Of a stretch of DNA of 64,000 bases, positions 8,015 to 20,258 are shown in pieces. The translations under genes were made by a program, and so were the position numbers. The stretch comes from Roseiarcus sp035606915 (GTDB lineage Bacteria; Pseudomonadota; Alphaproteobacteria; Rhizobiales; Beijerinckiaceae). Each line of letters begins with the position of its first letter. The stretch's first letter is position 1. The stretch is from NCBI GenBank assembly GCA_035606915.1, contig DATNDU010000034.1:20051-84050 (forward strand). Direction: 5' to 3'. The notes under the pieces are model-generated. The model worked only from the letters and a program-made list of their open reading frames with translations, was not told where the DNA came from and made no database searches.

Positions 8015-9501
8015 GGGCCATAAGGCAGCGGCGGCGCGCGCAAGAGGTCGCGCCCCGCCTCCAAAACCAACCGACGCTCGGGCAAGCCGCGACGGCCGAC
8101 GGCGAGTTCGCCCAACGGCTCAATCGAGCGGAAAAACTGCGTTTCGTCGGCGTCGCGGCCGGCGTTCTTGCCGCGCACGATGAAGGCGGTTTCGCCGAGT
8201 AGCCGTCGCGCGTCGCAGGCGAAGGCGAAGCCGCGGGGGTCGCCGCCCATGGCGCAGATCGCAACCTTTGGCCCGAGCGCGACGCCGATGCGGCCGCCGA
8301 GCCGCCAATCCTCGATCAGCACGAATTGCGCGCCGGAGCGGGCGTAGGCAGCGCGCAGCGGCGCCGCCGGAAAATCGAACATGTGCACCGTCGGATCGCG
8401 CACGCCGCGAATCGGGACCGGCCCGAACCGCACGACGCCGAGATAGAGAGCGAAGATCGCCAGCGCCAACGCCGCCGAAGCGGCGCCGAAGCGCGCGAGA
8501 AAGCGCGGCGTGCGCTCCGACAGCCACAGGCCGGCGAAGGGAAAGGCGAACAGCCAGCCGGAATTCCACCAATGCGCAATCGGGCGCTGGCCGAACAGCG
8601 GCATCAGCGCGAACAGCGCCAGCGGCGGCAGCGCCTGCCAAAGCAGGAAGCGTTGCGGCGAGCCGGCGTCGCGGCGGAAGCCGGGCAGCGCGCCGGCGAG
8701 CATCGGCAGCAGCAGCCACGGCGTCATCGATCCCACCTGCGCGCCCAAGGATTCAATGATTTGGCGGATCGCCTTGCCGTTGAACATGAGCTTGCGCGCC
8801 GCGCGAGAGGACTGGAAGGCGAGCGACACCCAGCCGTGCTCGGCGTTCCAAATCAGCGCCGGCGTCAGGCAGGCCAGCCCCAGCGTCGCGCCGGCGTAAG
8901 CGCGGGGATCGGCGAGCCGCCGGCGGTCGCGTGGCGAGGCGAGGAAGAAGCCGAGCAAGCCGAAGGGAACGAAGATCGCCGAATATTTGCTCAACCCCGC
9001 CAACCCCAGCGCCAGGCCGACGCCGAGCCAAAGCAGCGTCTCGCGCCCTGGCGGCCCGTAGACGACTTCCGCCGCCGCCAGCACGCCAAGCGCCGAGAAG
9101 GCGAGCAGCGGCGGGTCCGGCATGATGTAGCCATCGGGATAGACGAGGAAATAGGCGCTGGCGTTGAAGGCGAAGACGGTCCACCAGCCGGCGGCCGAGG
9201 AGAACAGCCGCCGGGCGAGCAGGAACAAGGCGAGGCTCGTCAACAGGTTGAAGCCGAGGAACGGCAGCCGCGCGGCGCGGCCCTCGCCGAAAGCCGCCGT
9301 CCAGGCGGTGAGCACCCATTGGTGCAGCGGCGGGTGATCGAAATAGGACAGCGCCGGCGCGCGCGAGATCGCCACGACATAGGCTTCGTCGTCGCAGAAG
9401 CCGGTGACGAAGATCGAGACCAGACGCAAGACGAGCGTCGTGGCGAGGAAGAGGAGGATCGGAGCGACGGGCGCTCGGTTCGGTGGCGGCGGGGCAGGCA
9501 T
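8011..9501 (-). CDS. GT39-type (ArnT/PMT-like) membrane glycosyltransferase
   Basis: A 496-residue integral membrane protein of the dolichyl-phosphate-mannose mannosyltransferase superfamily (family 39 glycosyltransferase, ArnT-like), which moves a sugar from a polyprenyl-phosphate carrier to an acceptor on the outer face of the inner membrane. The key first-loop acidic motif CDDEAYVVAISRAPALSYFDH is at residues ~35-55, followed by HPPLHQW, both hallmarks of the family. About 11-12 membrane segments follow, then a soluble C-terminal region of about 110 residues. It stands alone between two differently oriented genes; the acceptor is unknown. Confidence 0.88.
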   Translation of the reverse strand: MPAPPPPNRAPVAPILLFLATTLVLRLVSIFVTGFCDDEAYVVAISRAPALSYFDHPPLHQWVLTAWTAAFGEGRAARLPFLGFNLLTSLALFLLARRLFSSAAGWWTVFAFNASAYFLVYPDGYIMPDPPLLAFSALGVLAAAEVVYGPPGRETLLWLGVGLALGLAGLSKYSAIFVPFGLLGFFLASPRDRRRLADPRAYAGATLGLACLTPALIWNAEHGWVSLAFQSSRAARKLMFNGKAIRQIIESLGAQVGSMTPWLLLPMLAGALPGFRRDAGSPQRFLLWQALPPLALFALMPLFGQRPIAHWWNSGWLFAFPFAGLWLSERTPRFLARFGAASAALALAIFALYLGVVRFGPVPIRGVRDPTVHMFDFPAAPLRAAYARSGAQFVLIEDWRLGGRIGVALGPKVAICAMGGDPRGFAFACDARRLLGETAFIVRGKNAGRDADETQFFRSIEPLGELAVGRRGLPERRLVLEAGRDLLRAPPLPYGP

Positions 9502-9553
9502 GGCGAGCCGGACTAGCCGGGCGCGGCGAGGCGGGCAACTACGATAGCGCCGG

Positions 9554-11761
9554 CTATTTCTCCTCCAGCGCCAGGCCGATCTCCCAGCCCTGCGGCGCGC
9601 CCTGCGCCGCTAGCTCGCCGAAGCGACGGGCGTTGAAGCGGAAAAGCCCGCGAATCGCCTCCGGCGCCTGCGGCTCCAGCGCCGCCGCCGCGGCGCGCGC
9701 GGCGGCGAAATCGCCGCGGCGGTAATCGGCCATCATGCGCGCGTGGCCGGCGGCGAGCGCCGCGAATTCGGGGGCGGCGGCCATCGCCTGGTCGCCGGCG
9801 AGCGCGTAGACGCCGACCGGGCGGGTCTTGTTCTTGAACACCACCCGGTCGATCTCCAGCCAAGCATAGCCCGGCGCCTGCGCCCGCGTCGCCTCGCTGG
9901 CGACGATGTCGGGCCCCAACATCTTGGTGGCGCTTTCGAGCCGCGAGGCGACGTTGACCTCGTCGCCGATCACCGAATAGTCGAAGCGCCGCAGCGAGCC
10001 GAGATTGCCGACGCAAGCAAGCCCGGTGTTGAGGCCGATGCCGAAGCGCACCGGCTTGAACGGCCGCCCCGCCGCCTGCGCCTCGCCCTCCCAGCGCAAG
10101 TTGAGCGCCGCCAGCGCCGCGCGCATGCCGAGCGCCGCTTCCACCGCATGGGCGGCGTGGCGCTCGTCGTCGAGCGGCGCGTTCCAGAACGCCATGATCG
10201 CATCGCCGATGTATTTGTCGACGGTGCCGCGTTGTTGCAGCACGATGTCGGTCATCGGCGTCAGATATTCATTGAGGAAGCGGGTCAGCGCGGTGGCGCT
10301 CATGCCCTCCGACAATGTGGTGAAGGCGCGCAGGTCCGAAAACATCAACGTCACCTGGCGCTCCTCGCCGCCGAGCCGCAACACCGTCGGGTCGGCGGCA
10401 AGCTTGGCGACGATGGTCGGCGAGACGTAACGGCCGAAGGCGGAGCGGATCTCGCGCGCCTCGCTCTGCCTGCGCGCGAACAGCGCCAACACGCCGCAGA
10501 CATAGACCGCCCCCACGGCGAACGAGGGCATGATGGGGTCGAGCAGCAGGCCGTAATGGCTGAAGGCGACCCAACTGCCTGCCACCGAGCCCGCCGCCGC
10601 AACGAGCCCGATCAGCGCGCCGCCAGTGGTGGAAAGAAAAGGCAGCAGCAGAGCGAGCAGCCCCGACAGCCCGACGGTGTAGAGGAACTCGGCGCCGGGC
10701 GTCCAATCCGGCCGGGTCAGCCTGTCGTTGGCGAGAATCTGGCCGACGATCTCGGCGTGTTGCCGCACGCCGGGGGAGGCGGGCGAAAGCGGCGTGGCGA
10801 CGATGTCGAACAGCAATTGCGCGCTGACGCCGATGAACACGATCTTGCCGGCGAAGGCGGAGAGGTCGGCGCCGGGCTCGAACAATTTCCACGCCGGGAT
10901 GCGGATGCGCGGATCGTCGCCGGCGAAATGGATGCGGAATTCGCCGCGCGGGCCGACGGCGGCGATGGCGTCGCCGGTGCGAATCGCCACCATGCCGGTC
11001 GAGGCGCCGAAGGCGCTCTCGCCGCTGGCGTTGGAAGACTTGATCGTATAGCTCGACGCGCCCTGCGCCACCCGCAGCGCTTCCATGGCGAAACTCGGCG
11101 CCAACTTGCCGTTGACGGCGAGCACCAGCGGCACGCGCCTTACGACGCGGTCATTGTCGGGCAGCCAGTTGAGGAAGCCGACGCCGGCGGCGGCGTTGGC
11201 GAAGATCGGCAGCGGCGTCATCGCGCCGTGGAACGCATAGGCGAAGCGGGTGGGGTCGTCGCCGGCGAAGGCGAAGCCCGCTTGTTCGCGCAAGCGCGGC
11301 GCGACGCCGTCGTTGGTGAAGAACTCGCCCAGCACCACCGGCCGGCCCTGCATCGCCTTGGCGAGGCGGGCGTCGTCGGCGGGGTCGCCGGGATCGTAGA
11401 GCAGGATATCGAGCGCCACCACCGCCGCGCCGGCGTTGGTGATCTTCTCGATCATCTCGCCGAGGCGGGCCCGCGGCCACGGCCAGCGGCCGAGCTTGGC
11501 CAGCGATTCGTCGTCGATCTCAACGACGCGGATCGGCGGCGGCTCGGCGCTGGTGCGCGGCTTCCAGCGCTGGAACGCGTCGAACAGCAGGTTCTGCACG
11601 GCGATGCGCTCGCCGGAGTTGACCAGCGTCCACGGCGCGGCGACGGCGATGACGAGCGTGACGACGATCCAATAGGACAGCCGCGCGCCGCGACGGCGCA
11701 GGCGCGCCCGTCTGTCGGCGCGCTCGCTTTCGCCTGCCGTCTTGCTGGCCAGATCCAACAT
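9554..11761 (-). CDS. CHASE2-domain class III adenylate cyclase
   Basis: A 735-residue membrane sensor. One N-terminal membrane helix is followed by a periplasmic CHASE2 sensory domain (about residues 40-330; IRVVEIDDESLAKLGRWPWPR is typical), three more helices (about 345-425) and a class III nucleotide cyclase domain (about 455-610). Catalytic features are complete: FSDLRAFT with the first metal aspartate, VDKYIGDAIMAFWN with the substrate lysine and second aspartate, and DYSVIGDEVNVASRLE with the transition-state asparagine and arginine. The lysine and aspartate choices fit ATP, so it should make cAMP. The ATG at 11761 replaces an upstream start that adds unconserved residues. Confidence 0.92.
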   Translation of the reverse strand: MLDLASKTAGESERADRRARLRRRGARLSYWIVVTLVIAVAAPWTLVNSGERIAVQNLLFDAFQRWKPRTSAEPPPIRVVEIDDESLAKLGRWPWPRARLGEMIEKITNAGAAVVALDILLYDPGDPADDARLAKAMQGRPVVLGEFFTNDGVAPRLREQAGFAFAGDDPTRFAYAFHGAMTPLPIFANAAAGVGFLNWLPDNDRVVRRVPLVLAVNGKLAPSFAMEALRVAQGASSYTIKSSNASGESAFGASTGMVAIRTGDAIAAVGPRGEFRIHFAGDDPRIRIPAWKLFEPGADLSAFAGKIVFIGVSAQLLFDIVATPLSPASPGVRQHAEIVGQILANDRLTRPDWTPGAEFLYTVGLSGLLALLLPFLSTTGGALIGLVAAAGSVAGSWVAFSHYGLLLDPIMPSFAVGAVYVCGVLALFARRQSEAREIRSAFGRYVSPTIVAKLAADPTVLRLGGEERQVTLMFSDLRAFTTLSEGMSATALTRFLNEYLTPMTDIVLQQRGTVDKYIGDAIMAFWNAPLDDERHAAHAVEAALGMRAALAALNLRWEGEAQAAGRPFKPVRFGIGLNTGLACVGNLGSLRRFDYSVIGDEVNVASRLESATKMLGPDIVASEATRAQAPGYAWLEIDRVVFKNKTRPVGVYALAGDQAMAAAPEFAALAAGHARMMADYRRGDFAAARAAAAALEPQAPEAIRGLFRFNARRFGELAAQGAPQGWEIGLALEEK

Positions 11762-12004
11762 GGGCGTCCTTCGCCAGCCTCGCTGGGGCGGCAATCTATT
11801 GCACTCGCGCGGCCGGGGGGAAAGCCGGCTGTCATGTTGCCGTCGCAGGGCGCGGGCAAGCGAGCGCCACGCGGCAGGAAAAGCGCGCAGCCGCTCGCTT
11901 TTCGTTTGCCAAACCGCTGCTCAATGTGGTTCCCGATGGGCTTGCCGTTCTGGTTCCCGGACTCCCGCGCCGTCGTCCGGAAAAGGGGCGACGGGGGTCC
12001 GCCG

Positions 12005-13738
12005 ATGTCGCGTTTCTTTACGATCGCCGCCTTCGGACGGCGCGCGCTGCCCAACCATTGGGACGTGCTGGCGTTGGCCGGCATTCTCGCCGTGTTCGCG
12101 GCGGTGGCGCGCGCCTTTCATGGCATCTCCGCGCCGCTGCCGCTGGGCGAGCAGCCAGGCGTCAGCCTCGATTACGCGTTGCTGCCCTATTATGCGCTAC
12201 GCACGACGCTGCGCATGTTCGCGGCGCTGTTGTTCTCGCTGATCTTCACCTTCACCTACGCCACCCTCGCCGCCAAGAGCCGGCGGCTGGAGATGGTGCT
12301 GATCCCCGTGCTCGACATTCTCCAGTCGGTGCCGATCCTGGGCTTTCTGTCGTTCACGGTGACGTTCTTCCTCGGGCTGTTTCCGGGCCACGAACTGGGC
12401 GCGGAATGTGCGGCGGTGTTCGCCATCTTCACCAGCCAAGCCTGGAACATGGCGTTCTCGTTCTACCTGTCGCTGCGCACCGTGCCGAAGGACTTGGACG
12501 AGGTGGCGCGCGCCTATCGCTTCACCGGCTGGCAGAAGTTCTGGCAACTCGAAGCCCCTTACGCGGTGCCGAGCCTGATCTGGAACACGATGATGTCGAT
12601 GTCCGGCGGCTGGTTCTTCGTCGTCGCCTCGGAGGCGATCACGGTTGGCGACACCACCGTCACGCTGCCCGGCGTCGGCTCCTTCATCGCCAAAGCCAAC
12701 GACGCCGGCGATTGGCCGGCGGTCGGCATGGCGGTGCTGACGATGGCGATCGTCATCCTGCTCTACGATCAGTTGCTGTTCCGCCCGGTGATCGCCTGGG
12801 CGGCGAAGTTCCGGGTCGAGCTGTCGGCGGGGCAGGAGGTCGAGAGTTCCTGGGTGTTGCGGCTGTTGCAGCGCACGTACTGGGTGCGCGGCGCGGCGCA
12901 GCCGCTGTTTGCCCGCTTGCGGGCGCTGTCGCTGCTGCGCATCGGCCTGCCGCCGGCCGCCAGGGTGACGCGCTTCGCCGTCGGCGGCGACGCCACGCGC
13001 TGGCTCGACGGGGTCTGGTACGCGCTGGTCGCCGTCATCGGCCTTTACGCCCTCTACAGCACGGTCGCCTATATCGCCAGCGAGCTTGGTTGGTCGGATG
13101 TGTGGCAAGTCTGCGTGCTTACGTTCTACACCTTCCTGCGGGTGGTGGTGCTGATGGCGCTGGCGAGCCTTATCTGGGTGCCGGTCAGCGTATGGGTGGG
13201 CTTGCGGCCGCGCTGGGCGGAGGCGGTGCAGCCGCTGGCGCAGTTCCTGGCGGCGTTCCCCGTCAATCTGCTGTTCGGCGCGGCGGTCAGCCTGGTGCTG
13301 ACGTTCCATCTCAACCCGGACATCTGGTTGAGCTTTCTCATCGTCTTCGGCACGCAATGGTACATCGTCTTCAACACCATCGGCGGCGCGGCGGCGTTTC
13401 CCAACGACCTGCGAGAGGCGGCGGCGAACCTGCGCATCCGCGGCTGGCGCTGGTGGCGCGACGTGATGTTGCCCGGCGTCGCGCCTTATTACCTCACCGG
13501 CGCGATCACCGCCTCCGGCGGCTCGTGGAACGCCTCGATCGTCGCCGAATATGTGCGATGGAAGGATCAGACTGTGACGGCGCACGGCGTCGGCGCCTAT
13601 ATCGCTGAAGCCACCGACAAGGGCGATTTCCCGCGCATCGTGCTCGGCGTCGCCGTCATGTCGATCGTCGTCACTTTGTTCAACCGGCTGTTCTGGCGCA
13701 GGCTCTACGCCTTTGCCGAGCGCCGCCTCAGCCTTTGA
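12005..13738 (+). CDS. ABC importer permease, two fused permease domains
   Basis: A 577-residue inner-membrane protein made of two binding-protein-dependent transport permease domains fused in tandem. Each half has about five to six helices and an EAA-type loop that contacts the ATPase: DLDEVARAYRFTGWQKFWQL near residues 163-182, and DLREAAANLRIRGWRWW followed by LPGVAP in the second half. The fused form resembles the nitrate/sulfonate/taurine group of permeases. The next gene, 10 bases downstream, is its ATPase. No periplasmic binding protein gene is nearby, so the substrate is unknown. The ATG at 12005 follows a GGGGG stretch; an upstream ATG at about 11923 is possible. Confidence 0.9.
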   Translation: MSRFFTIAAFGRRALPNHWDVLALAGILAVFAAVARAFHGISAPLPLGEQPGVSLDYALLPYYALRTTLRMFAALLFSLIFTFTYATLAAKSRRLEMVLIPVLDILQSVPILGFLSFTVTFFLGLFPGHELGAECAAVFAIFTSQAWNMAFSFYLSLRTVPKDLDEVARAYRFTGWQKFWQLEAPYAVPSLIWNTMMSMSGGWFFVVASEAITVGDTTVTLPGVGSFIAKANDAGDWPAVGMAVLTMAIVILLYDQLLFRPVIAWAAKFRVELSAGQEVESSWVLRLLQRTYWVRGAAQPLFARLRALSLLRIGLPPAARVTRFAVGGDATRWLDGVWYALVAVIGLYALYSTVAYIASELGWSDVWQVCVLTFYTFLRVVVLMALASLIWVPVSVWVGLRPRWAEAVQPLAQFLAAFPVNLLFGAAVSLVLTFHLNPDIWLSFLIVFGTQWYIVFNTIGGAAAFPNDLREAAANLRIRGWRWWRDVMLPGVAPYYLTGAITASGGSWNASIVAEYVRWKDQTVTAHGVGAYIAEATDKGDFPRIVLGVAVMSIVVTLFNRLFWRRLYAFAERRLSL

Positions 13739-13748
13739 GAGCCTCGCC

Positions 13749-15059
13749 ATGCTCGATGTGACCCGGCCGCCGCTGCTCGATGTCGCCCATGTCAGCCAAA
13801 GCTTCTCCAAGGGCTCCGGCGAGCAGGGCGCGCCGATCCTCAAGGACGTCTCGCTGACCTTGCGCGCCGGCGAGATCGTGGCGCTGCTCGGCCGCTCCGG
13901 CTGCGGCAAATCGACTTTGCTGCGGCTCATCTCCGGTCTGACGCGGCCGACCGAGGGGGCGGTGACGCTCGACGGCAAGCCGGTCGACGGACCGGCGGAG
14001 GGCGTGGCGATGGTGTTCCAGAGCTTCGCGCTGTTTCCCTGGCTGACCGTGCTCGACAATGTCGAGATCGGCCTGCGCGCCACCGGCGTCGGCGAGATCG
14101 AGACGCGCAAGCGGGCGCTGAAGGCGATCGACACCATCGGCCTGGACGGCTTCGAATCCGCCTATCCGAAGGAGCTTTCCGGCGGCATGCGGCAGCGCGT
14201 CGGCTTCGCCCGCGCGCTCGTCGTGCAGCCGAAGGTGTTGTTGATGGACGAGCCGTTCTCGGCCCTCGACGTGCTGACGGCGGAAACGTTGCGCACCGAT
14301 CTGCTCGACCTCTGGCACGAGAAGCGGCTCAACATCGAATCGATCCTGATGGTGACCCACAACATCGAGGAGGCGGTGCTGATGTGCGACCGCATCCTGG
14401 TGCTGGCCTCCCATCCCGGCCGCATCTCGGCCGAGATCGCCAACCCGCTGCCGCATCCGCGCGACCGGCTCGACCCGGATTTTCGCAATCTGGTCGAGAA
14501 GATCTATGCGCTGATGACCCAGCGCCCGGAGCCCAAGCCGTTGCCGGCCGGCCCCGCCGCCGGCCCCAACCTGGGGATTGCGCTGCCGCGCGTCAGCACC
14601 AACTCGATCGCCGGCATGATCGAGGAGATCGCCGCGCCGCCCTATCACGGGCAAGCCGACCTGCCGCATCTCGCCGACAGCCTGCAAATGGAGATCGACG
14701 ATCTGTTTCCACTCGGCGAGACGCTGCAACTGCTGAAACTGGCCGAATTCGCCGACGCCGACATCAAGCTGACGCCGCTCGGGCGGCGCTTCGCCGACAT
14801 GGACGTCGACCAGCGCAAGAAGGTGATGGGCGAGCAACTCATCGCCAATATGCCGCTCGCCGCCCATATCAAGCGGGTGCTCGACGAGCGCCCGAGCCAC
14901 CGCGCCCCCGCTACACGTTTTCGCGAGGAACTGGAGGACTTCATGTCCGAGGATTATGCCGAGCGTACTTTGCGCGCCATCATCAACCTTGGCCGCTACG
15001 GCGAATTGTTCGCCTATGACGAGAACGCGCAGGCGTTCTCCTACGAAGACCCGACCTGA
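13749..15059 (+). CDS. ABC transporter ATP-binding protein with C-terminal AAA-associated domain
   Basis: A 436-residue ATPase partner of the fused permease just upstream. The first ~265 residues are an ABC ATPase of the nitrate/sulfonate type, with Walker A GRSGCGKST, signature LSGGMRQR, Walker B VLLMDEP and the switch histidine in VTHNIEEAV. After a proline-rich linker near residue 270, residues ~290-436 match the AAA-associated C-terminal domain (PF09821 type) found in a subset of these ATPases. This extension is helical and may regulate transport. The ATG at 13749 is 10 bases after the permease stop. Confidence 0.92.
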   Translation: MLDVTRPPLLDVAHVSQSFSKGSGEQGAPILKDVSLTLRAGEIVALLGRSGCGKSTLLRLISGLTRPTEGAVTLDGKPVDGPAEGVAMVFQSFALFPWLTVLDNVEIGLRATGVGEIETRKRALKAIDTIGLDGFESAYPKELSGGMRQRVGFARALVVQPKVLLMDEPFSALDVLTAETLRTDLLDLWHEKRLNIESILMVTHNIEEAVLMCDRILVLASHPGRISAEIANPLPHPRDRLDPDFRNLVEKIYALMTQRPEPKPLPAGPAAGPNLGIALPRVSTNSIAGMIEEIAAPPYHGQADLPHLADSLQMEIDDLFPLGETLQLLKLAEFADADIKLTPLGRRFADMDVDQRKKVMGEQLIANMPLAAHIKRVLDERPSHRAPATRFREELEDFMSEDYAERTLRAIINLGRYGELFAYDENAQAFSYEDPT

Positions 15060-15153
15060 GCGCGCCCATGCTCGCGCAAGGCGGCGGCGCTAACGCACAC
15101 GCTCCGAAAGTTGCAGATTTTTTGGGTGAGAATATGGGCTGAAACAAAGCGCT

Positions 15154-15191
15154 AGAACGCCCGCTGCGATTCCATCGGGATCGCGCGTTCT
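15154..15191. promoter_or_regulatory. hairpin in the gltA leader region
   Basis: AGAACGC (15154-15160) pairs fully with GCGTTCT (15185-15191), and inside it GCGATTCC pairs with GGGATCGC (one T-G pair) around an ATC loop, with a 5-base bulge. The structure lies about 110 bases before gltA. There is no T-run after it, so it is not a standard terminator. It could act on gltA expression or protect a transcript end; this is inference. Confidence 0.4.
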
Positions 15192-15298
15192 GGCGCGTCA
15201 GCTTGAATTTCGGCTTGTTTAGGTATAGCGATCCGCCAACCCTGTTGCAGCGCACAATCAACGAGCCTCGCCGGACGAGGCCCCCAAGGAGCGACCTG

Positions 15299-16584
<1,286 letters not shown>

Positions 16585-16588
<4 letters not shown>

Positions 16589-16791
16589 ACGTCTACCGAT
16601 TGCTGACCGGCCCGGACGACGCGAGCTTTTGCCATCGCGTCACCGAGGCGCTCAACAAAGGCTGGAGCCTCTATGGCTCGCCCTCGCTGGCCTACGATGC
16701 CGAGAACAAGCGGGTCGTCTGCGCACAGGCGGTCATCAAGGAAATCTTCGACAAGAATTATTCGCCGGACATGAAGCTGTCGGAGCAGTAG
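16585..16791 (+). CDS. DUF1737 family small protein
   Basis: A 68-residue protein matching the DUF1737 family over its full length: YRLLTGPDDASFCHRVTEAL, then NKGWSLYGSPSLAYD, and the closing YSPDMKLSEQ. The function is unknown; the fold is probably a small alpha/beta domain. Its ATG lies inside the gltA stop region (ATGA overlap), so it is translated from the gltA mRNA. This suggests a role tied to citrate synthase levels or activity, but that is inference from position only. Confidence 0.85.
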
Positions 16792-16798
16792 AGGCGTC

Positions 16799-17599
16799 TC
16801 AAGTCCATTCCGGCATGGTCGGCGCGCGCAGAGTTTCCGCTTCGGGAAGGTCGAAACCGAAAACGCTTTGCAGCAACCGGCGCAGCCCCTCGCGGTCTTC
16901 AAGTCGGGTGGCGGTCGCGGCGCCGTTGGCCCGGATCGTCACGTCGCGGTTCATGACGGTCACGCGGCCTTGCGGCGTCATCGCCCGCAGCATCAGGCGT
17001 TGGCGCATCGGCGAGGCGGGATGCGTCGAAAACCAGTGGTTGGCGACTTCGAAATCGACGAAGTTGTCCTCGTCGAACCCGGAAATCCAGGCGTCGACCT
17101 TGCGCTCGCCGCTCTCCACCTTGAGGACGCGGCGACGGTTATCGTCGACGATGCGATTGCTCTCGTCGCCATCCTGGACCGTCCCGCCGTCGAGCGGAAT
17201 CGGCAGCCGGCAACCAAGGCCGCCGAGGCCGGGATCGACGATGAAAACGCCCTCGGGCAAATCGACCAGGATGGTCATATGGCCGCGCGGCGCCTTGTCT
17301 GGCGCGAGAACGAGGATGACGCGCGCGCTGCGCAAGGTGGTCTTGAAACCGATCGCGCGCAACGCGGCGTCGAATAGCGTCGCTTGCTCGAAGCAATAGC
17401 CGCCGCGCCGGCGGCGCACCAGTTTGTCCTGCAAACTGTCGAGGTCGAGCGCGATGGGGCGGCCGAGCAGGACGTCGATGTTCTCGAAATGGATCGAGTT
17501 CATATGGGCGGCAAGCAAGCCGCGCAGCGTCGCGTGATCCGGTTTGAGCGGACCATCGTAGCCGATCCGGGCGAGATAGGCGGGAAGGTCTAACGCCAT
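16799..17599 (-). CDS. nat: arylamine N-acetyltransferase
   Basis: A 266-residue arylamine N-acetyltransferase, which moves acetyl groups from acetyl-CoA to aromatic amines and hydrazines by a ping-pong mechanism. The catalytic triad is visible: cysteine in RRGGYCFEQ, histidine in RGHMTILVDL and aspartate in FIVDPGLGGLG. The length fits the bacterial family (260-290). The ATG at 17599 has GGAG six bases upstream; a TTG four codons earlier would overlap it. It converges on the gltA operon with only 7 bases between stops. Confidence 0.93.
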   Translation of the reverse strand: MALDLPAYLARIGYDGPLKPDHATLRGLLAAHMNSIHFENIDVLLGRPIALDLDSLQDKLVRRRRGGYCFEQATLFDAALRAIGFKTTLRSARVILVLAPDKAPRGHMTILVDLPEGVFIVDPGLGGLGCRLPIPLDGGTVQDGDESNRIVDDNRRRVLKVESGERKVDAWISGFDEDNFVDFEVANHWFSTHPASPMRQRLMLRAMTPQGRVTVMNRDVTIRANGAATATRLEDREGLRRLLQSVFGFDLPEAETLRAPTMPEWT

Positions 17600-17662
17600 G
17601 CCATGCTCCAAAAACGGATGCTGTTTCTCGCGCTGAGAGATTTCTCGGATAAACTGCGTCCC

Positions 17663-19057
<1,395 letters not shown>

Positions 19058-19092
19058 GACATTCTCCCCGAACGTGCGCGACCGCCTCGCCG

Positions 19093-20139
19093 TCAGAGTG
19101 CGCCGAACACGTCATTGGTCTGGGCGGTGACGCGCACGAAAGTGGTGCGTTTCGGCACCTCCTTCAGTTGCGTCGCGCCGATATACGTCATCATCGAGCG
19201 CACGCCGCCCATGATCTCGCTCATTGTGCCTTCGACCGGGCCGCGATAGGGCGTCTCGACCGTCTTGCCCTCGGCGGCGCGGTATTTGGCGACGCCGCCG
19301 GCGTAGCGCTTCATCGCCGTCTCCGACGACATGCCGTAAAAGCCCATCGCCACCGGCACGCGCTCGCCATCGTGCTCCTCGTAGCGGATTTCGCCCTCGC
19401 ATTCGTCGTGGCCGGCCAGCATGCCACCGAGCATGACGAAATCCGCCCCTGCGCCATAGGCCTTGGCGACATCGCCGGGCGAAACGCAGCCGCCGTCGGC
19501 GCAGACCTGACCCTTCAGGCCATGCGCGGCGTCGGCGCATTCGATGATGGCGGAAAGCTGCGGATAGCCGACGCCGGTGACGCGGCGCGTCGTACACACC
19601 GAGCCCGGCCCGATGCCGATCTTGACGATGTCGGCGCCGGCGAGGATCAGCGCTTCCGTCATATCGCCGGTGACGACGTTGCCGGCCATGATCACCGACT
19701 TCGGGTTCTCGTCGCGCACGCGCTTGACGACGTCGAGGAAGCGCTCGGAATAGCCGTTGGCGACGTCGATGCAGAGGAAATGCAGCTCCGCGCGCTTGCG
19801 CACGGCGGCCAGTTTCTCAAGATCGCTTGCTGTGGTGCCGATCGAATAGAAGGCGTGCGCGCCGTCGGCGCTGGCGAAGAATTCGGCCAGCGCGCTCTCG
19901 GGATAATGCTTGTGCAGCGCCGTCAGCGCGCCGTGGCGGCCAAGGGCGCGCGCCATATTCATCGTGCCGGTGACGTCCATGTTGGCGGCGATGAGCGGAA
20001 AGCCCTTCCACTCGGAGGCCGTGTGGTAGAAGCGGAAAGGGCGGTGAATGTCGACTTCGTTACGGGAGGTGAGCGTCGAGCGCTTGGGCCGGATGAGCAC
20101 GTCCTTGAAGTCGAGCTTGACGTCGGTCTCAATACGCAT
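19093..20139 (-). CDS. guaC: GMP reductase
   Basis: A 348-residue GMP reductase, converting GMP to IMP with NADPH for purine salvage. It belongs to the IMPDH/GMPR TIM-barrel family but lacks the CBS pair of IMP dehydrogenase. The N-terminus LDFKDVLIRPKRSTL and the active-site loop GIGPGSVCTTRRVTGVG, with the catalytic cysteine near residue 182, point to GuaC rather than GuaB. The length equals that of enterobacterial GuaC. It sits between fumC and glpK on the same strand. Confidence 0.95.
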   Translation of the reverse strand: MRIETDVKLDFKDVLIRPKRSTLTSRNEVDIHRPFRFYHTASEWKGFPLIAANMDVTGTMNMARALGRHGALTALHKHYPESALAEFFASADGAHAFYSIGTTASDLEKLAAVRKRAELHFLCIDVANGYSERFLDVVKRVRDENPKSVIMAGNVVTGDMTEALILAGADIVKIGIGPGSVCTTRRVTGVGYPQLSAIIECADAAHGLKGQVCADGGCVSPGDVAKAYGAGADFVMLGGMLAGHDECEGEIRYEEHDGERVPVAMGFYGMSSETAMKRYAGGVAKYRAAEGKTVETPYRGPVEGTMSEIMGGVRSMMTYIGATQLKEVPKRTTFVRVTAQTNDVFGAL

Positions 20140-20258
20140 GGGTAGTCCAGGAATGGTGGGATTTCGGGCAAAGGTAGCACGGCGGCGGCGTACTGACGAG
20201 GGCCGCGCCAGCGCCCTGCGCTAGAGATAGGGCTTCGGCGCGCCCGTGCAATGCGCGC

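Noticed and set aside
9743..12004. A very long open frame on the plus strand reaching from 9743 into the permease gene
   Set aside because: Its first 750 codons lie antisense to the CHASE2 cyclase, are extremely arginine-rich and resemble no protein family; only the part from 12005 has permease features.
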